Origin: JAICMB01 sp035295125
GTDB taxonomy: Bacteria; Acidobacteriota; Terriglobia; Bryobacterales; Bryobacteraceae
NCBI GenBank assembly: GCA_035295125.1
Contig: DATGJP010000107.1
Span: 135,646-199,645 of the forward strand
Direction of reading: 5' to 3'
Length of the DNA: 64,000 bases
The notes below the pieces were generated by a model, which saw only the letters and a list, made by a program, of their open reading frames with translations, was not told the DNA's origin and did not search any database. This document shows positions 43,376 to 52,518 of the stretch, one piece after another (position 1 is the first letter of the stretch; each line of letters opens with the position of its first letter). The translations under genes were made by a program, and so were the position numbers.

Positions 43376-45160
43376 CTACTTGCGCGGTGAGTACTTGAAA
43401 TTCGCCAAGCCCACTTCATCGTGCCCCGGAAGGTAAACCCCGAAGGAGCCCGAAGACAGGTCCTGTTGATCGTCATCCCATTTGTCAAGCACTTTCTGCT
43501 CTGACCCAATGGTGAGTGAGTGCGTCAGGTTGTGCGGAGAGATCGCGATTTGCAAAGTATACAAATTGGACGTTGGTTCATGCGGCACGTTAGTTTCGCT
43601 GACCACCTTGCCGCCTCGGACGATCTTGCGCACAAATGACTTGTCGTCGATCTGAAAAAGCAGGTAATTGTTCTTGTCCCTGTAGTCGACAACCCACTGC
43701 AGTTTGCGGCCTCTCTTCATTCCCGGAAGCCCGCCTCCCTTTACGATCGAGCCCAAAGCTCCACCTGCGTGCATGGTGGCGCTGAACGACAGTGTTCCAT
43801 TCAGAGGCATCACGGGGAACAGCACAAAATCGCCACCGCGATGCACGAACCAATCGTCTTCGCGTTCCCAAATGCCTGGCGGCCAAGCCTCCATCCCCCG
43901 GTCAGCGGACGTTTTCTCCGGAACCTTAGGAGGAGCCGCGGTCGTGGGAGCCGGCTTCACGGTTGCGGTGTCTTTCAACGGCTCTTTCGGCGTTTCTTTC
44001 AGCGGCTCCTTCGCCTCAGGCGCGGGGGCCGGAGCTACCGGCACGGGAGTCGGCGCAGATGTGGCGGTACTTGTCGGAGTACTTGCGGCAGGCGTCACGA
44101 CAGCCGGTTCTTTCGCAGCCGCCGCGGGCCGGTTCAAATAGAAAGCGGCGCCCACCGTCCCAAGTACGACAACGCCTGCGATGGCCGCAACGAGAGGCCA
44201 CAACTTGCGCCGTGGCGGTGTCGGTACAACGATCGGTGCCTGAACGGTCGCACCACGAACCGCGGCCTGAACCGTCGCCCCACGAACTGACGGCCGAACC
44301 GGCGTCGAGCATTGCCCCGCCAGAGCCTCATGAAACTCTGTCGCAGTCTGGAATCGGTCCGCAGGGTCCTTTGCGAGCGCCTTCATGATGGCGTTCGACA
44401 AGTCCATCGGAACATCGGCAATCACAGTATGCGGCGGTTCGGGTATCACGTTTAAATGACCATTCATCAGCGTGAATGCCGTTTCGCCCTTAATCGGACG
44501 CTCGCCCGTCAGTAGTTCGTAGAGCGTCACGCCAAGCGAATAGATGTCCGACCGGGCGTCGAGTGCGTGATTCTGAACCTGCTCGGGTGAGATGTAATAA
44601 AGCGACCCAACCGCGGCGCCGGTGGATGTCAAACGCGGAGCTAACTCCTGCCTCGCGATCCCGAAATCCACGAGCTTTATGTTGCCGTCGGCTGTCAGCA
44701 GTATGTTCTCGGGCTTGACGTCACGATGCACGACGCCGTGCTCATGAGCGTAGCCGAGCGCGCCGAGCACCTGGCACCCATATCGAATCACATCATCGAC
44801 AGCGAGGCGACCGTCTTTTGCCACCCCCTTGAGCGACGTCCCTTCCACCATCTCGAGAATCATGACGAGACGATGATCCACCTGCATCGCTGTGTGCAGC
44901 GCAACGATGTTCGGATGATTGAGGCCGGCCAGCACCTGGATCTCCCGATGGAAACGATTCACCAGATCGGGATTGCCTTCAAGGTCCGGAAGCACGACCT
45001 TCATGGCCTCAATGCGATTGGAGAGAGTGTGACGGACCTTGTAGACCCGGCCCATGCCTCCTGCGCCAATCACGCCGAGAATTTCATAGCCAGCGATTAT
45101 CTCGCCCGTTTTCGGCGTAGGCCCTTGCTGTACGTGATTTACCGTAGCATCATCAGGCAC
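43376..45160 (-). CDS. transmembrane serine/threonine protein kinase, copy B
   Basis: The 594-residue paralogue of copy A has kinase motifs GAGGMGRVYKVR, AMKVV, HRDVKPENI, DFG and GSLYYISPEQ. A repeat VRGATVQA precedes the TM helix (about 318-336, WPLVAAIAGVVVLGTVGAAF). A long Pro/Ala/Thr/Glu linker (about 340-425, with KEPLKETPKEPLKD) leads to the same outer domain (VHRGGDFVLFPVMPLNGTLS ... SFGVYLPGHDEVGLANFKYS). The outer domain has an insertion near GALGSIVKGGGLPGMKRGRK compared with copy A. The gap to copy A is 70 bases, so both may be one transcription unit. The ligand and targets are unknown. Confidence 0.9.
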   Translation of the reverse strand: MPDDATVNHVQQGPTPKTGEIIAGYEILGVIGAGGMGRVYKVRHTLSNRIEAMKVVLPDLEGNPDLVNRFHREIQVLAGLNHPNIVALHTAMQVDHRLVMILEMVEGTSLKGVAKDGRLAVDDVIRYGCQVLGALGYAHEHGVVHRDVKPENILLTADGNIKLVDFGIARQELAPRLTSTGAAVGSLYYISPEQVQNHALDARSDIYSLGVTLYELLTGERPIKGETAFTLMNGHLNVIPEPPHTVIADVPMDLSNAIMKALAKDPADRFQTATEFHEALAGQCSTPVRPSVRGATVQAAVRGATVQAPIVVPTPPRRKLWPLVAAIAGVVVLGTVGAAFYLNRPAAAAKEPAVVTPAASTPTSTATSAPTPVPVAPAPAPEAKEPLKETPKEPLKDTATVKPAPTTAAPPKVPEKTSADRGMEAWPPGIWEREDDWFVHRGGDFVLFPVMPLNGTLSFSATMHAGGALGSIVKGGGLPGMKRGRKLQWVVDYRDKNNYLLFQIDDKSFVRKIVRGGKVVSETNVPHEPTSNLYTLQIAISPHNLTHSLTIGSEQKVLDKWDDDQQDLSSGSFGVYLPGHDEVGLANFKYSPRK

Positions 45161-45201
45161 TGTGGCGAAGCCTCTGGACTAACATTGTGACATAAGCCAC
45201 A

Positions 45202-45720
45202 TTAAAACTCACGTGTTTTCTTCACTGCGCAATGTGTCGCTAACATCTCAGATCCGAGTACAGAACTTGAGGTGATGCTCACCTGCATCGGGACCTCGAA
45301 GCATCCGTTCGGAAGATTTGCCCGCACACCGCAGCCGTTGAGAATCCCGTCTAATTTCTCCACGTTGAAAGCCACGTCGCCCGCGATATCGGTACCCTCC
45401 ATGCTCTTTAGCCGCTTCAGAAAATCGTTAGCGGTGATGCCCACAACGGAATCACCGCCGGTATCGTAATCGTGCTCGCACCCAAGAACCGAGTTGCCAA
45501 TACTCGGTTCTTTCAGATGATCGTCACTCGCAAGCGCTTTCTCCACGATGGATCTGAGGAATTCCTGGGCTCGTCTGCTGGTTTGAAAGGTGATGCTAAA
45601 TGAAACCCGCTTTAGAGTGGTTCTTACTTCCGACGAACGTGGCGGCACTGCCGGGGCGCGGGAGATGGCGGCGGACTGGCTTACGGACATAATCCGCAAG
45701 CGGCTCGTAGAACCGTGCAT
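45202..45720 (-). CDS. possible degenerate winged-helix-type regulator fragment
   Basis: The 172-residue frame contains FQTSRRAQEFLRSIVEKALA, DHLKEPSIGNSVLG, DSVVGITANDFLKRLKS and VRANLPNGCFEVPMQ. The order recalls the N-terminal domain of acidobacterial regulators (FLRYVVE..L.G....LKEY.IGVEVF......DSIVRVEARRLRSKL.....IELPKGSYVP), but key positions differ and the downstream TolB-like part is missing. The N-terminal 35 residues look non-coding. It may be a remnant or a diverged solitary domain. Lower GC here than in flanking genes supports recent decay or transfer. The start is uncertain. Confidence 0.4.
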   Translation of the reverse strand: MHGSTSRLRIMSVSQSAAISRAPAVPPRSSEVRTTLKRVSFSITFQTSRRAQEFLRSIVEKALASDDHLKEPSIGNSVLGCEHDYDTGGDSVVGITANDFLKRLKSMEGTDIAGDVAFNVEKLDGILNGCGVRANLPNGCFEVPMQVSITSSSVLGSEMLATHCAVKKTREF

Positions 45721-45967
45721 CTATAGGCATAATTTTACACCGATTAACAGTTTGGAGGCCATGACAATTTGTTTTCAAGTGGATGCAGATATCGTTATGA
45801 GTGCGTTTAACATCATATTCGGGTGCATTTCATCACGCCTGTCTTACCGTCTCGCTGAGTTGTCCGGTTCTGAGGAAGCATCTCTGGCATTGGACTCTGC
45901 CATTGAGATAATTTGGGTTGAGGCGACACTGCTGCTGTCACGCTGGAACGCTATCATCATCTCTAAA

Positions 45968-46786
45968 TTGAAATCCGCGCCAACATGCACGGCGCTGTTT
46001 TTACTGCTGTCGACGGGCTGTGCACATCGCTATCACGGCCAGGGAATCGTCCTGGCGATCGACCACGCAACCTCCACCGCTACCATCTCACACCGCGACA
46101 TTCCCGGCTACATGCCCGCCATGGCGATGCCATTCCGCCTTGCGTCCAAGGTTCGCGCCGAAGGCCTCGCACCAGGCTCGCGAGTACGTTTCGAACTCCG
46201 TGTGAGCGGCGCCGGAGCACGCATCACAAGAATCATTACCGATGCGGGGCCGCCGCCCGATTTTCTAATTCCGAAAGCGGAAAACGTTGTTGCCATCGGG
46301 AGTGCGGTCCCGGATTTCTCCCTGCTCGACGAACATGGCCGCGCAGCCCATCTCGCCGATTCGCGAGGCCGCCTCACCGCGGTTGAGTTTATCTACACCC
46401 GTTGTCCGCTGCCCGACGTTTGCCCTCGGCTGTCCGCCAATTTCGCATTACTGCAGCGGCGTTTTGGCTCCCGAATCGCCCTCCTTTCGATCACACTCGA
46501 TCCCGACCACGACACACCTGAGGTGCTCTCCGAATATGCGCACCGCTGGAACGCGAATCCCGCTACATGGCGGTTCCTGACTGGGACTCCAGACGAAATC
46601 CGCAGGGTCGCCGGCAACTTCGGCCTCGTCTATTGGGCCGAAGACGGCGCGATCACACACACGGTATCCACCGCGCTCATCGGCCCCGACGGCGTCCTCA
46701 TTGGCAAACTCGAAGGCTCCGGTTACACTTCCCGGCAATTGACCGATCTGGTAGGTGCTAAGATCGACCGAGGGCCCCAGCCATGA
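45968..46786 (+). CDS. CusF-like copper-binding domain fused to SCO1-family protein (lipoprotein)
   Basis: From a TTG at 45968 the product has 272 residues: signal peptide and lipobox (LLLSTGC), then a CusF-type domain (about 22-92) with GYMPAMAMPF, the copper-binding phrase of CusF-like proteins. A SCO-type thioredoxin domain follows with RCPLPDVCP in place of the usual CxxxC, and a late His in DGAITHTVSTALIG. The fusion suggests copper capture and delivery, perhaps to the oxidase encoded 5 kb upstream. The reading frame is open for 378 bases before the TTG, so a longer protein cannot be excluded, but the signal peptide supports this start. It overlaps the TPR gene by four bases. Confidence 0.75.
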   Translation: MKSAPTCTALFLLLSTGCAHRYHGQGIVLAIDHATSTATISHRDIPGYMPAMAMPFRLASKVRAEGLAPGSRVRFELRVSGAGARITRIITDAGPPPDFLIPKAENVVAIGSAVPDFSLLDEHGRAAHLADSRGRLTAVEFIYTRCPLPDVCPRLSANFALLQRRFGSRIALLSITLDPDHDTPEVLSEYAHRWNANPATWRFLTGTPDEIRRVAGNFGLVYWAEDGAITHTVSTALIGPDGVLIGKLEGSGYTSRQLTDLVGAKIDRGPQP

Positions 46787-48417
46787 GACTAACCGCCGTG
46801 TTTTTCCTTGCCTTGGCCGCTTTCGCGCAGACGAAGCAGCCCGAGCAGACGAAGCAGCCAGATATGTGCGCTCCTCCGCCGTCGAGCGCGGCGCCTTCGC
46901 TTCCCGCACACCTGATGACGGGACAAGGCGACGTCCACTTCAAGATCACGACGTCCAGCCCCGAGGCGCAGAAGTTCTTCGACCAGGGCGTGGCGCAAAT
47001 GCACTCGTTCTGGGCTGTCGAGGCGGAGCGCAGTTTCCGGCAGGCCGCCGAACTCGATCCTGCGGCCCCCATGCCGTGGTGGGGTGTCGCCATGGTCGCG
47101 GCGGGCGACTATCGTCCGCGCTTCCAGTTGGACACCTACGACAAGGTCTTCGGCCGGCAGAACCCGCTGAAGGCCACCAGCCGCGCGGTTGAAGCTGCCG
47201 AAAAGGCGAAGGAACTCGCCGCCGCCGACGGTAAAGCGTCGCCGCTCGAAAAGCTGTACATCGCGTCGATTGCCGCGCGCCGCAACCTTAATTCCAAAGA
47301 CCCCGACGGCGACTACATCCAAGGTCTACGGGCCATCGCGGCGCAATATCCGGACGAAGTCGAGGCGCGAACCTACCTGGCGCTACATCTTATGCGCGGC
47401 TACACCACGCCCGACAAGCAGCCCAAGGAAACCACTATGGAGGCGGTGACAATCCTCCGCGACCTGCTGGTGAAAGCGCCGGATCATCCCGGTGTTCATC
47501 ATTACGTCATCCATGCCTGGGAGGGCTCGTCGTTCGCGAAAGAAGCCTGGCCGAGCTGCAAGCGCTACGCGGAGCTGGTGCCCAACATCCCCCACGCGCT
47601 ACACATGCCGGGTCACATTTACTCCCAGACCGGCCGCTGGGACGACGCGGTGAAGTCCTTTGCAGACGCCGCCGATAACGAGCGCGGCTACATGAAAGCT
47701 GACAAGCTGTACGGGACTGGACACCACGGTCACAATGTCCATTACCTCGCCACTGCTTACTCGTTCGAAGGTGAGTATGACAAGGCCGAGGAAGCAGCGC
47801 GCGAACTTCTCGGATTCAAAGAAAATCCCCGCGAGGCTGCGAATATAGATGGTTTCTTCAGCGCTTACCGGCAGGGCTGGTTCGCCATGATGCGGACTCT
47901 CGTCCAGGGCGAGCGTTGGGACGAGATCCTCGACGGCAAAACCCTTCCCATTTACGACAAGCCGCGCGAGCAGGCCTGGCGTCACTGGGCTATGGCGGTG
48001 GCCTACTCGGCCAAAGGCAACGTGGCTCTCGCGGAAGCCGAGTCGAAGCTCATGGACAACGAGCTGAAAGAGTATAAAGCACGCGTGAAGATGCCCGTTC
48101 CCGAAGTGCTCGAAACGGCGCGCATCGAACTGGAAGGACATCTCAAGCTGGCCGAGGGGAAGATTGACGCGGGTTTGAACAAGCTGCAGGCCGCCGCCGA
48201 TCATGAACTGCACCTGGTTTACTCTGAGCCGCCATACTATCCCCGTCCCGTGCTCGAAGTACTCGGCGAGGCAGCATTGAAGAACGGCAAGAACAAGGAA
48301 GCCGCGACGGCCTTCCAGCGAGCGCTCGAGCAGTACCCACAAAGTCATCGCGCTCAGGTCGGCTTGCGCGCGGCATTACAAGGCAACCAGACCGTCGCCA
48401 AGGCAGCCGGTCGCTAG
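46783..48417 (+). CDS. secreted TPR-repeat protein
   Basis: The 544-residue protein has a signal peptide (about 1-17) and a short direct repeat (QTKQPEQTKQPD). TPR-like helical repeats run through the rest: FFDQGVAQMHSFWAVEAERS, YTTPDKQPKETTMEAVTILR, AKKGNV-type pairs in AMAVAYSAKGNVALAEAESK and the terminal KNKEAATAFQRALEQYPQSH. The segment HVPGHIY-like reads ALHMPGHIYSQTGRWDDAVK. Proteins of this type are probably scaffolds in the periplasm. The ATGA overlap with the CusF-SCO gene links it to copper handling, but only by context. Confidence 0.8.
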   Translation: MRLTAVFFLALAAFAQTKQPEQTKQPDMCAPPPSSAAPSLPAHLMTGQGDVHFKITTSSPEAQKFFDQGVAQMHSFWAVEAERSFRQAAELDPAAPMPWWGVAMVAAGDYRPRFQLDTYDKVFGRQNPLKATSRAVEAAEKAKELAAADGKASPLEKLYIASIAARRNLNSKDPDGDYIQGLRAIAAQYPDEVEARTYLALHLMRGYTTPDKQPKETTMEAVTILRDLLVKAPDHPGVHHYVIHAWEGSSFAKEAWPSCKRYAELVPNIPHALHMPGHIYSQTGRWDDAVKSFADAADNERGYMKADKLYGTGHHGHNVHYLATAYSFEGEYDKAEEAARELLGFKENPREAANIDGFFSAYRQGWFAMMRTLVQGERWDEILDGKTLPIYDKPREQAWRHWAMAVAYSAKGNVALAEAESKLMDNELKEYKARVKMPVPEVLETARIELEGHLKLAEGKIDAGLNKLQAAADHELHLVYSEPPYYPRPVLEVLGEAALKNGKNKEAATAFQRALEQYPQSHRAQVGLRAALQGNQTVAKAAGR

Positions 48418-48480
48418 GCAGATTGTGGAAGAGTATTACACCGCCTCTGACTCTTCGCGTCCCGCGACGATTTGGAGGAT

Positions 48481-48700
48481 GTGGAAGGGTGGAGCAGGCA
48501 TTCAGCCTGCCGTTGGACTTCGCTGGGAAATGACCGGCGAAAACGCCTGTCCCACCTTTTCAGACCCAAGGGTTCCCGTTGGTTGCGGCTATGCCGCGCG
48601 GTTGCGCGAGGGTTCCGCCTGCCTTTGAACCTCGCCGTGAACGCACAGAAGGATCCGCAGGGGCATCCTTTGTGTTCAGCGGCTGCCCCACCTGGAAGTG
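48481..48700. repeat. composite palindromic element with inverted ends, upstream of and entering the flavoprotein gene
   Basis: The left end GTGGAAGGGTGGAGCAGGC carries GCAGGC-ATTCA-GCCTGC (48494-48510). GCCTGTCCCACCTTTTCAG (48546-48564) is an inverted copy of that end. A long stem follows from CCGTGAACGCACAGAAGGAT (about 48635-48654) to ATCCTTTGTGTTCAGCGG (about 48665-48682), and the right end GGCTGCCCCACCTGGAAG is again inverted. About 220 bases with inverted ends and no ORF of its own resembles a MITE-like or REP-cluster element. Confidence 0.65.
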
Positions 48701-49656
48701 AGATCATCATCGCAGGCGGAGGGCCCTCGGGAGCCGCAGCCGCAATCGCCGCACGCCTGGAAGACCGTAACGTCACGCTCTTCGAAAAGTCGCGCTTCCC
48801 TCGCCACAAAGTCTGCGGCGAATTCCTCTCTCCTGAAATCGCGCCTATCCTCGAACAACTCGGAGTCTGGGGCAACTTCAACACTGCCGCCCCGGCGCGA
48901 ATCCGCCGCCTCGTCTTGCGTTTCCGCGCCCGAGAAAAGCGCTGTAATCTCCCCGAAACCGCCTACGGCCTGAGCCGTTACGCATTCGATGATCTTCTGC
49001 TGCGAGCCGCATCCACAGCCGGAGCCGGCATAATCCACCAGCCCGCCGAACAAAACGCCCAAATCATTGCACACGGTCGCAAATTCACCTCTCCCCGCGG
49101 ACGCCGGCTGTTCGGATTCAAAGCCCACTTCGAAGGACCGCCCAACGACGACGTCGAGCTGTTCTTCTTTGATCGCTTCTACGTTGGCCTGAACCAGGTC
49201 GAAAACGGCATCACGAATATTTGCGGCCTCGGTCCCGAGGATCTCCTGCGCGCGCGCCGATTCGAAATCGACGAAGTACTCAATTCGTTCGCGCCCATGC
49301 GGGAGCGTCTCGCTCCGCTCCGCCGCACCATGGAATGGCTCAACGTCGGTCCGCTCGTGTTTGAGAACCGCCTGCACTCCGATGACGGCGCTTATTATGC
49401 CGGTGACGCTCTCTCATTCGTCGATCCCTTCACGGGTTCAGGCATGCTCTCCGCGGTGCTCACCGGTCGTCTCGCCGGAATCGCAGCCTCGCGAAAAACG
49501 CCCACTCGCGACTATCTCAATGAGTGCCGTCAGCGCCTGGAACGGCCGTTCCTGATGTCTTCGATTTTCCGCAAAGCTCTGTCCGCGGGCTGGGCTGAAC
49601 CGCTCGCATCGCTGATTCCCGGAAGTTGGCTGGTTAGACTTACGCGTCCGGCGTGA
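48670..49656 (+). CDS. FAD-dependent oxidoreductase, geranylgeranyl-reductase-like
   Basis: From a TTG at 48670 the protein has 328 residues. An FAD-binding Rossmann motif (EIIIAGGGPSGAAAAIAAR) starts at residue 11, followed by FEKSRFPRHKVCGEFLSPE (a family signature) and YYAGDALSFVDPFTGSGM (second FAD motif). This family oxidises or reduces isoprenoid and related lipid groups; the substrate here is unknown. No ATG lies near the Rossmann motif in this frame. The TTG, with AGGGG six bases ahead, lies inside a hairpin of a repeat element, and a GTG at 48637 is the next candidate. Confidence 0.75.
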   Translation: MCSAAAPPGSEIIIAGGGPSGAAAAIAARLEDRNVTLFEKSRFPRHKVCGEFLSPEIAPILEQLGVWGNFNTAAPARIRRLVLRFRAREKRCNLPETAYGLSRYAFDDLLLRAASTAGAGIIHQPAEQNAQIIAHGRKFTSPRGRRLFGFKAHFEGPPNDDVELFFFDRFYVGLNQVENGITNICGLGPEDLLRARRFEIDEVLNSFAPMRERLAPLRRTMEWLNVGPLVFENRLHSDDGAYYAGDALSFVDPFTGSGMLSAVLTGRLAGIAASRKTPTRDYLNECRQRLERPFLMSSIFRKALSAGWAEPLASLIPGSWLVRLTRPA

Positions 49657-49669
49657 ACCTAAACGAAAA

Positions 49670-49703
49670 GCCGGTGAGTGCTCGGAGGAGTGCGCTCACC
49701 GGC
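49670..49703 (-). terminator. intrinsic terminator after the MFS transporter gene
   Basis: On the minus strand a 12-bp stem (GCCGGTGAG core at 49670-49678 with CTCACCGGC at 49695-49703, one wobble inside) is followed by TTTTCGTTT. It lies between the convergent flavoprotein and MFS genes and fits termination of the MFS transcript best. Confidence 0.65.
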
Positions 49704-49808
49704 CGGCGTCAATCGCTTGCACAATCACGCCTGACTCAAAAACGGGGTTCGCCGGCACTTCGGCCGGTACAACACGCCATAGGAGTAGACGTATGTGCGT
49801 ACTGCAGG

Positions 49809-51074
49809 TTACATTCGCTCACTGTGGGTCGACCATCTCGTTGGTTCAATGGGCCCGACGATGAACAAGTACGATAGTGCGCCAACCGCAACAATAATCG
49901 ACACCAGCACAAATGCCAGCAGGAACCTGCCCGTTTTGTCCAGAATGTAGCCTGTAACAACCGGCACCACGATCCCGGCAATGTTCCCAGCCATGTTTTG
50001 TATACCGGTCCATTTGCCGGCGGCCGCTGTTCCCGCGAGTGTTTGGGTGGCAGCCCACAAATTTGAGCTGAAGAACCCGTAAAAAAACGATGCCGATACC
50101 ATGAACACCAGGGCCGCTTTCGGATTCGCAACGATCGCTGCAGGTAGAAATAGTGCCGCAAACATGCTGAGCCCGCCGACGCAAAATGTCTTGCGTACAA
50201 GCGTGGCGGAGCCGCCGCCATCGATCCAGCGGTCCGACAGCCAGCCGCCCACGACCGCGCCCGCTGCGACGAACCAGAACGGCAACGACCCGACCTGCGC
50301 CATCATCGCGGTGCTGTAGTGCCGCTCCAGAATGAAGTACTGCGGCAGCCATGTCAGCATGAAATACCAGGCGTAGTTGGTGCAGAACAGCCCCAGAAAG
50401 GTGCCCCACGCGCTCCGCTTGGTGAAGATCTCGGCGAAGCCCGGCGACGGTTGCCCGTCGTGATGCTTTGCTTCCGTTCCGGTCTGAATCGATGGCGCGA
50501 CCGAAGCCCAGGGAATGAGCCACAGTATGCTCGCCATTCCAATGGATAGAAACAGCCCCCGCCATCCCAGCCGGTCGAGCAGGGTTCCGCCCACCAGGAT
50601 TCCGAGCGCCGGACCGAGTTTCGACCCGGCATCGATCAGCCCATTGGCAACGCCCCGGCGGCGTTCCGGAAAACCTGCGGCAATGATTTTCGAATACGAA
50701 GGGTACGCAACCGATTCGCTTATGCCCAGCAACAGCCGCAGCGCGAAAAGCATCGCGAAACCTGACGATACGCCCGTCAAAACCGTCGCCGCCGACCAGA
50801 TAAAGAATCCTCCGGCGTAAACCCACACGACGTTGTAACGATCGATCAGCCAGCCCGCGACGATCTGGCATGAGGCATACGTCCAGAAGAACGCCGAGAG
50901 CAGCCATCCGAGTTGCGTGCCATTGAGATGCAACTCGTTCTTTACGGCAACCCCGGCCACCGAAAGGTTGCCGCGATCAATGTAATTGATGCAAACGGAC
51001 ACGACCAAAAGCGATAGGGCTAACCACTCCGCGCGGCTACCTTGGGACCGGCGTGCTATCGCGGTGCCGAGCAC
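49809..51074 (-). CDS. MFS transporter, anion:cation symporter (ACS)-like
   Basis: The 421-residue protein starts at a GTG and has twelve predicted TM helices. The first contains YIDRGNLSVAGVAVKNEL, the ACS-family signature; the loop after helix 2 has GWLIDRYNVVWVYAGG, and the fourth helix region has ESVAYPSYSKIIAAGFPERR. ACS-type carriers such as ExuT or GudP import sugar acids with protons. The true substrate cannot be told from the sequence. It stands alone, divergent from the histidine kinase gene, with a hairpin terminator at its 3' end. Confidence 0.85.
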   Translation of the reverse strand: MLGTAIARRSQGSRAEWLALSLLVVSVCINYIDRGNLSVAGVAVKNELHLNGTQLGWLLSAFFWTYASCQIVAGWLIDRYNVVWVYAGGFFIWSAATVLTGVSSGFAMLFALRLLLGISESVAYPSYSKIIAAGFPERRRGVANGLIDAGSKLGPALGILVGGTLLDRLGWRGLFLSIGMASILWLIPWASVAPSIQTGTEAKHHDGQPSPGFAEIFTKRSAWGTFLGLFCTNYAWYFMLTWLPQYFILERHYSTAMMAQVGSLPFWFVAAGAVVGGWLSDRWIDGGGSATLVRKTFCVGGLSMFAALFLPAAIVANPKAALVFMVSASFFYGFFSSNLWAATQTLAGTAAAGKWTGIQNMAGNIAGIVVPVVTGYILDKTGRFLLAFVLVSIIVAVGALSYLFIVGPIEPTRWSTHSERM

Positions 51075-51232
51075 GTGCTGAGTTTACCATTGCGCCAAAA
51101 ACTGCGCTTTACGACGCAAAAAACGCCCGCTATGATGGAGCTAGACAACTGGTGTCGAGCGCAAGAATCGGAGCGCCGCCCCCGATCCGTCTGGCCTCGT
51201 CCTGAGCCAACGATTCCAGCCACTTCCAAGGT

Positions 51233-52363
51233 ATGACCTCCACTGTGGAACGCCTGGCCAGCCCAGATCAAGCCGAGCTACGATTCCGACTGCTCGCGGA
51301 ATCCGTACTGGAAGTGTTGTTTACCGCAACCACCGATGGTATGACAGACTACCTCAGTGCGCGTTTTCATCAGTTTACCGGCTTGCCCTCCGAGGCCGGC
51401 CTCGGGCTCGACTGGATGCGCGCCGTACACCCTGTTGACGTGGAGCGGGTCAAAACCGAATGGCTCACCTCTGTCGAAGAGGGACGCGCGTACGAGGCCG
51501 AGTTCCGCTTCCGCAGGCACGATGGCGCTTATCACTGGTTTCTCGCCCGCGGAACTCCGCTGCGCGATGCCAGGGGCCACATTACGCGCTGGTTTGGCGT
51601 CTGCATCGATATTGATGCCCAGAAGAAAGCGGAAGAGTTGCGGCGCGCCAATGAAGCGCTGCTCCGGTCGAACGCGGACCTCGAACGATTCTCCGCATCC
51701 GTCAGTCACGACTTGCGCGAGCCGCTAGCCACCATTCATTCCTATGTCGAACTCGCACTCGATGTACATGGCACTCATCTTCCCCCGGATATCGCGCGAT
51801 GCTTGAACGTGATTCAGGAGAGCGCCAATCGCATGGACGAGCTGATTACCGATCTGCTCGGTTATGCCCACGCCAGCGCCCGCGATCGCGCGAAACACGT
51901 GAGTGCCAATCTGACGCTCTGCCTGGCGCAGGCCGTGTCGAACCTCGAAGCGTCTGTGCGCAGTTCCGGCGCCTTGATCAATCGCGACGAGTTGCCTGTT
52001 GTGGTGGCCGAACCCTTCCAGATGGTACTGGTTTTTCAAAACCTGATTGGAAACGCCATCAAGTACCGCAGCCATCACACTCCCGTTATCCATGTCAGCG
52101 GCATCGAGCGAGAGGGCTGCCACGTGATCTCCGTTTCGGATAACGGAGAGGGATTCCCGTCCGAGCATGCCAGCCGTATCTTCGACCCCTTCGAGCGTCT
52201 GCACGGAAACGACATCCCCGGAACCGGAATTGGTCTGGCCACTTGCCGCAAAATCGTCGAAGCGCATTGCGGGCGTATTTGGGCCGAAAGCGAACCAGGC
52301 CATGGCTCCGTCTTTCGGTTCACGCTGCCGGTCCACAAGACGGAAACCGGTCTTGTCGTCTAG
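51233..52363 (+). CDS. cytoplasmic PAS-domain sensor histidine kinase
   Basis: The 376-residue protein has a PAS_3-type domain (about 18-130: TDGMTDYLSARFHQFTGLPS, DGAYHWFLARGTPLRDARG), then a short coiled linker and a kinase core. The core has H-box ASVSHDLREPL (about 160-170), N-box NLIGNAIKYR, G1 DNGEGF and G2 GTGIGLA. All catalytic residues are in place. It has no TM helix and no receiver. The H-box type resembles bacteriophytochrome-like kinases, which pair with single-domain (Rcp1-type) response regulators, two of which lie 0.7-1.3 kb downstream. Between them are two small paralogous proteins. Confidence 0.9.
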   Translation: MTSTVERLASPDQAELRFRLLAESVLEVLFTATTDGMTDYLSARFHQFTGLPSEAGLGLDWMRAVHPVDVERVKTEWLTSVEEGRAYEAEFRFRRHDGAYHWFLARGTPLRDARGHITRWFGVCIDIDAQKKAEELRRANEALLRSNADLERFSASVSHDLREPLATIHSYVELALDVHGTHLPPDIARCLNVIQESANRMDELITDLLGYAHASARDRAKHVSANLTLCLAQAVSNLEASVRSSGALINRDELPVVVAEPFQMVLVFQNLIGNAIKYRSHHTPVIHVSGIEREGCHVISVSDNGEGFPSEHASRIFDPFERLHGNDIPGTGIGLATCRKIVEAHCGRIWAESEPGHGSVFRFTLPVHKTETGLVV

Positions 52364-52518
52364 CATGCTGGCGAATAGTGGAGCAGCCTTGACATCTGCC
52401 GTCGAAGTGGTCCATTGTAACCACATCAACGGCTCTTCCGTCATGTTGAACGATCCCCGACTCGGAAACGTCCGAGTGGTGTACCTGAACGCGGATCGTT
52501 TAGCATCAAAGAGGTCTT

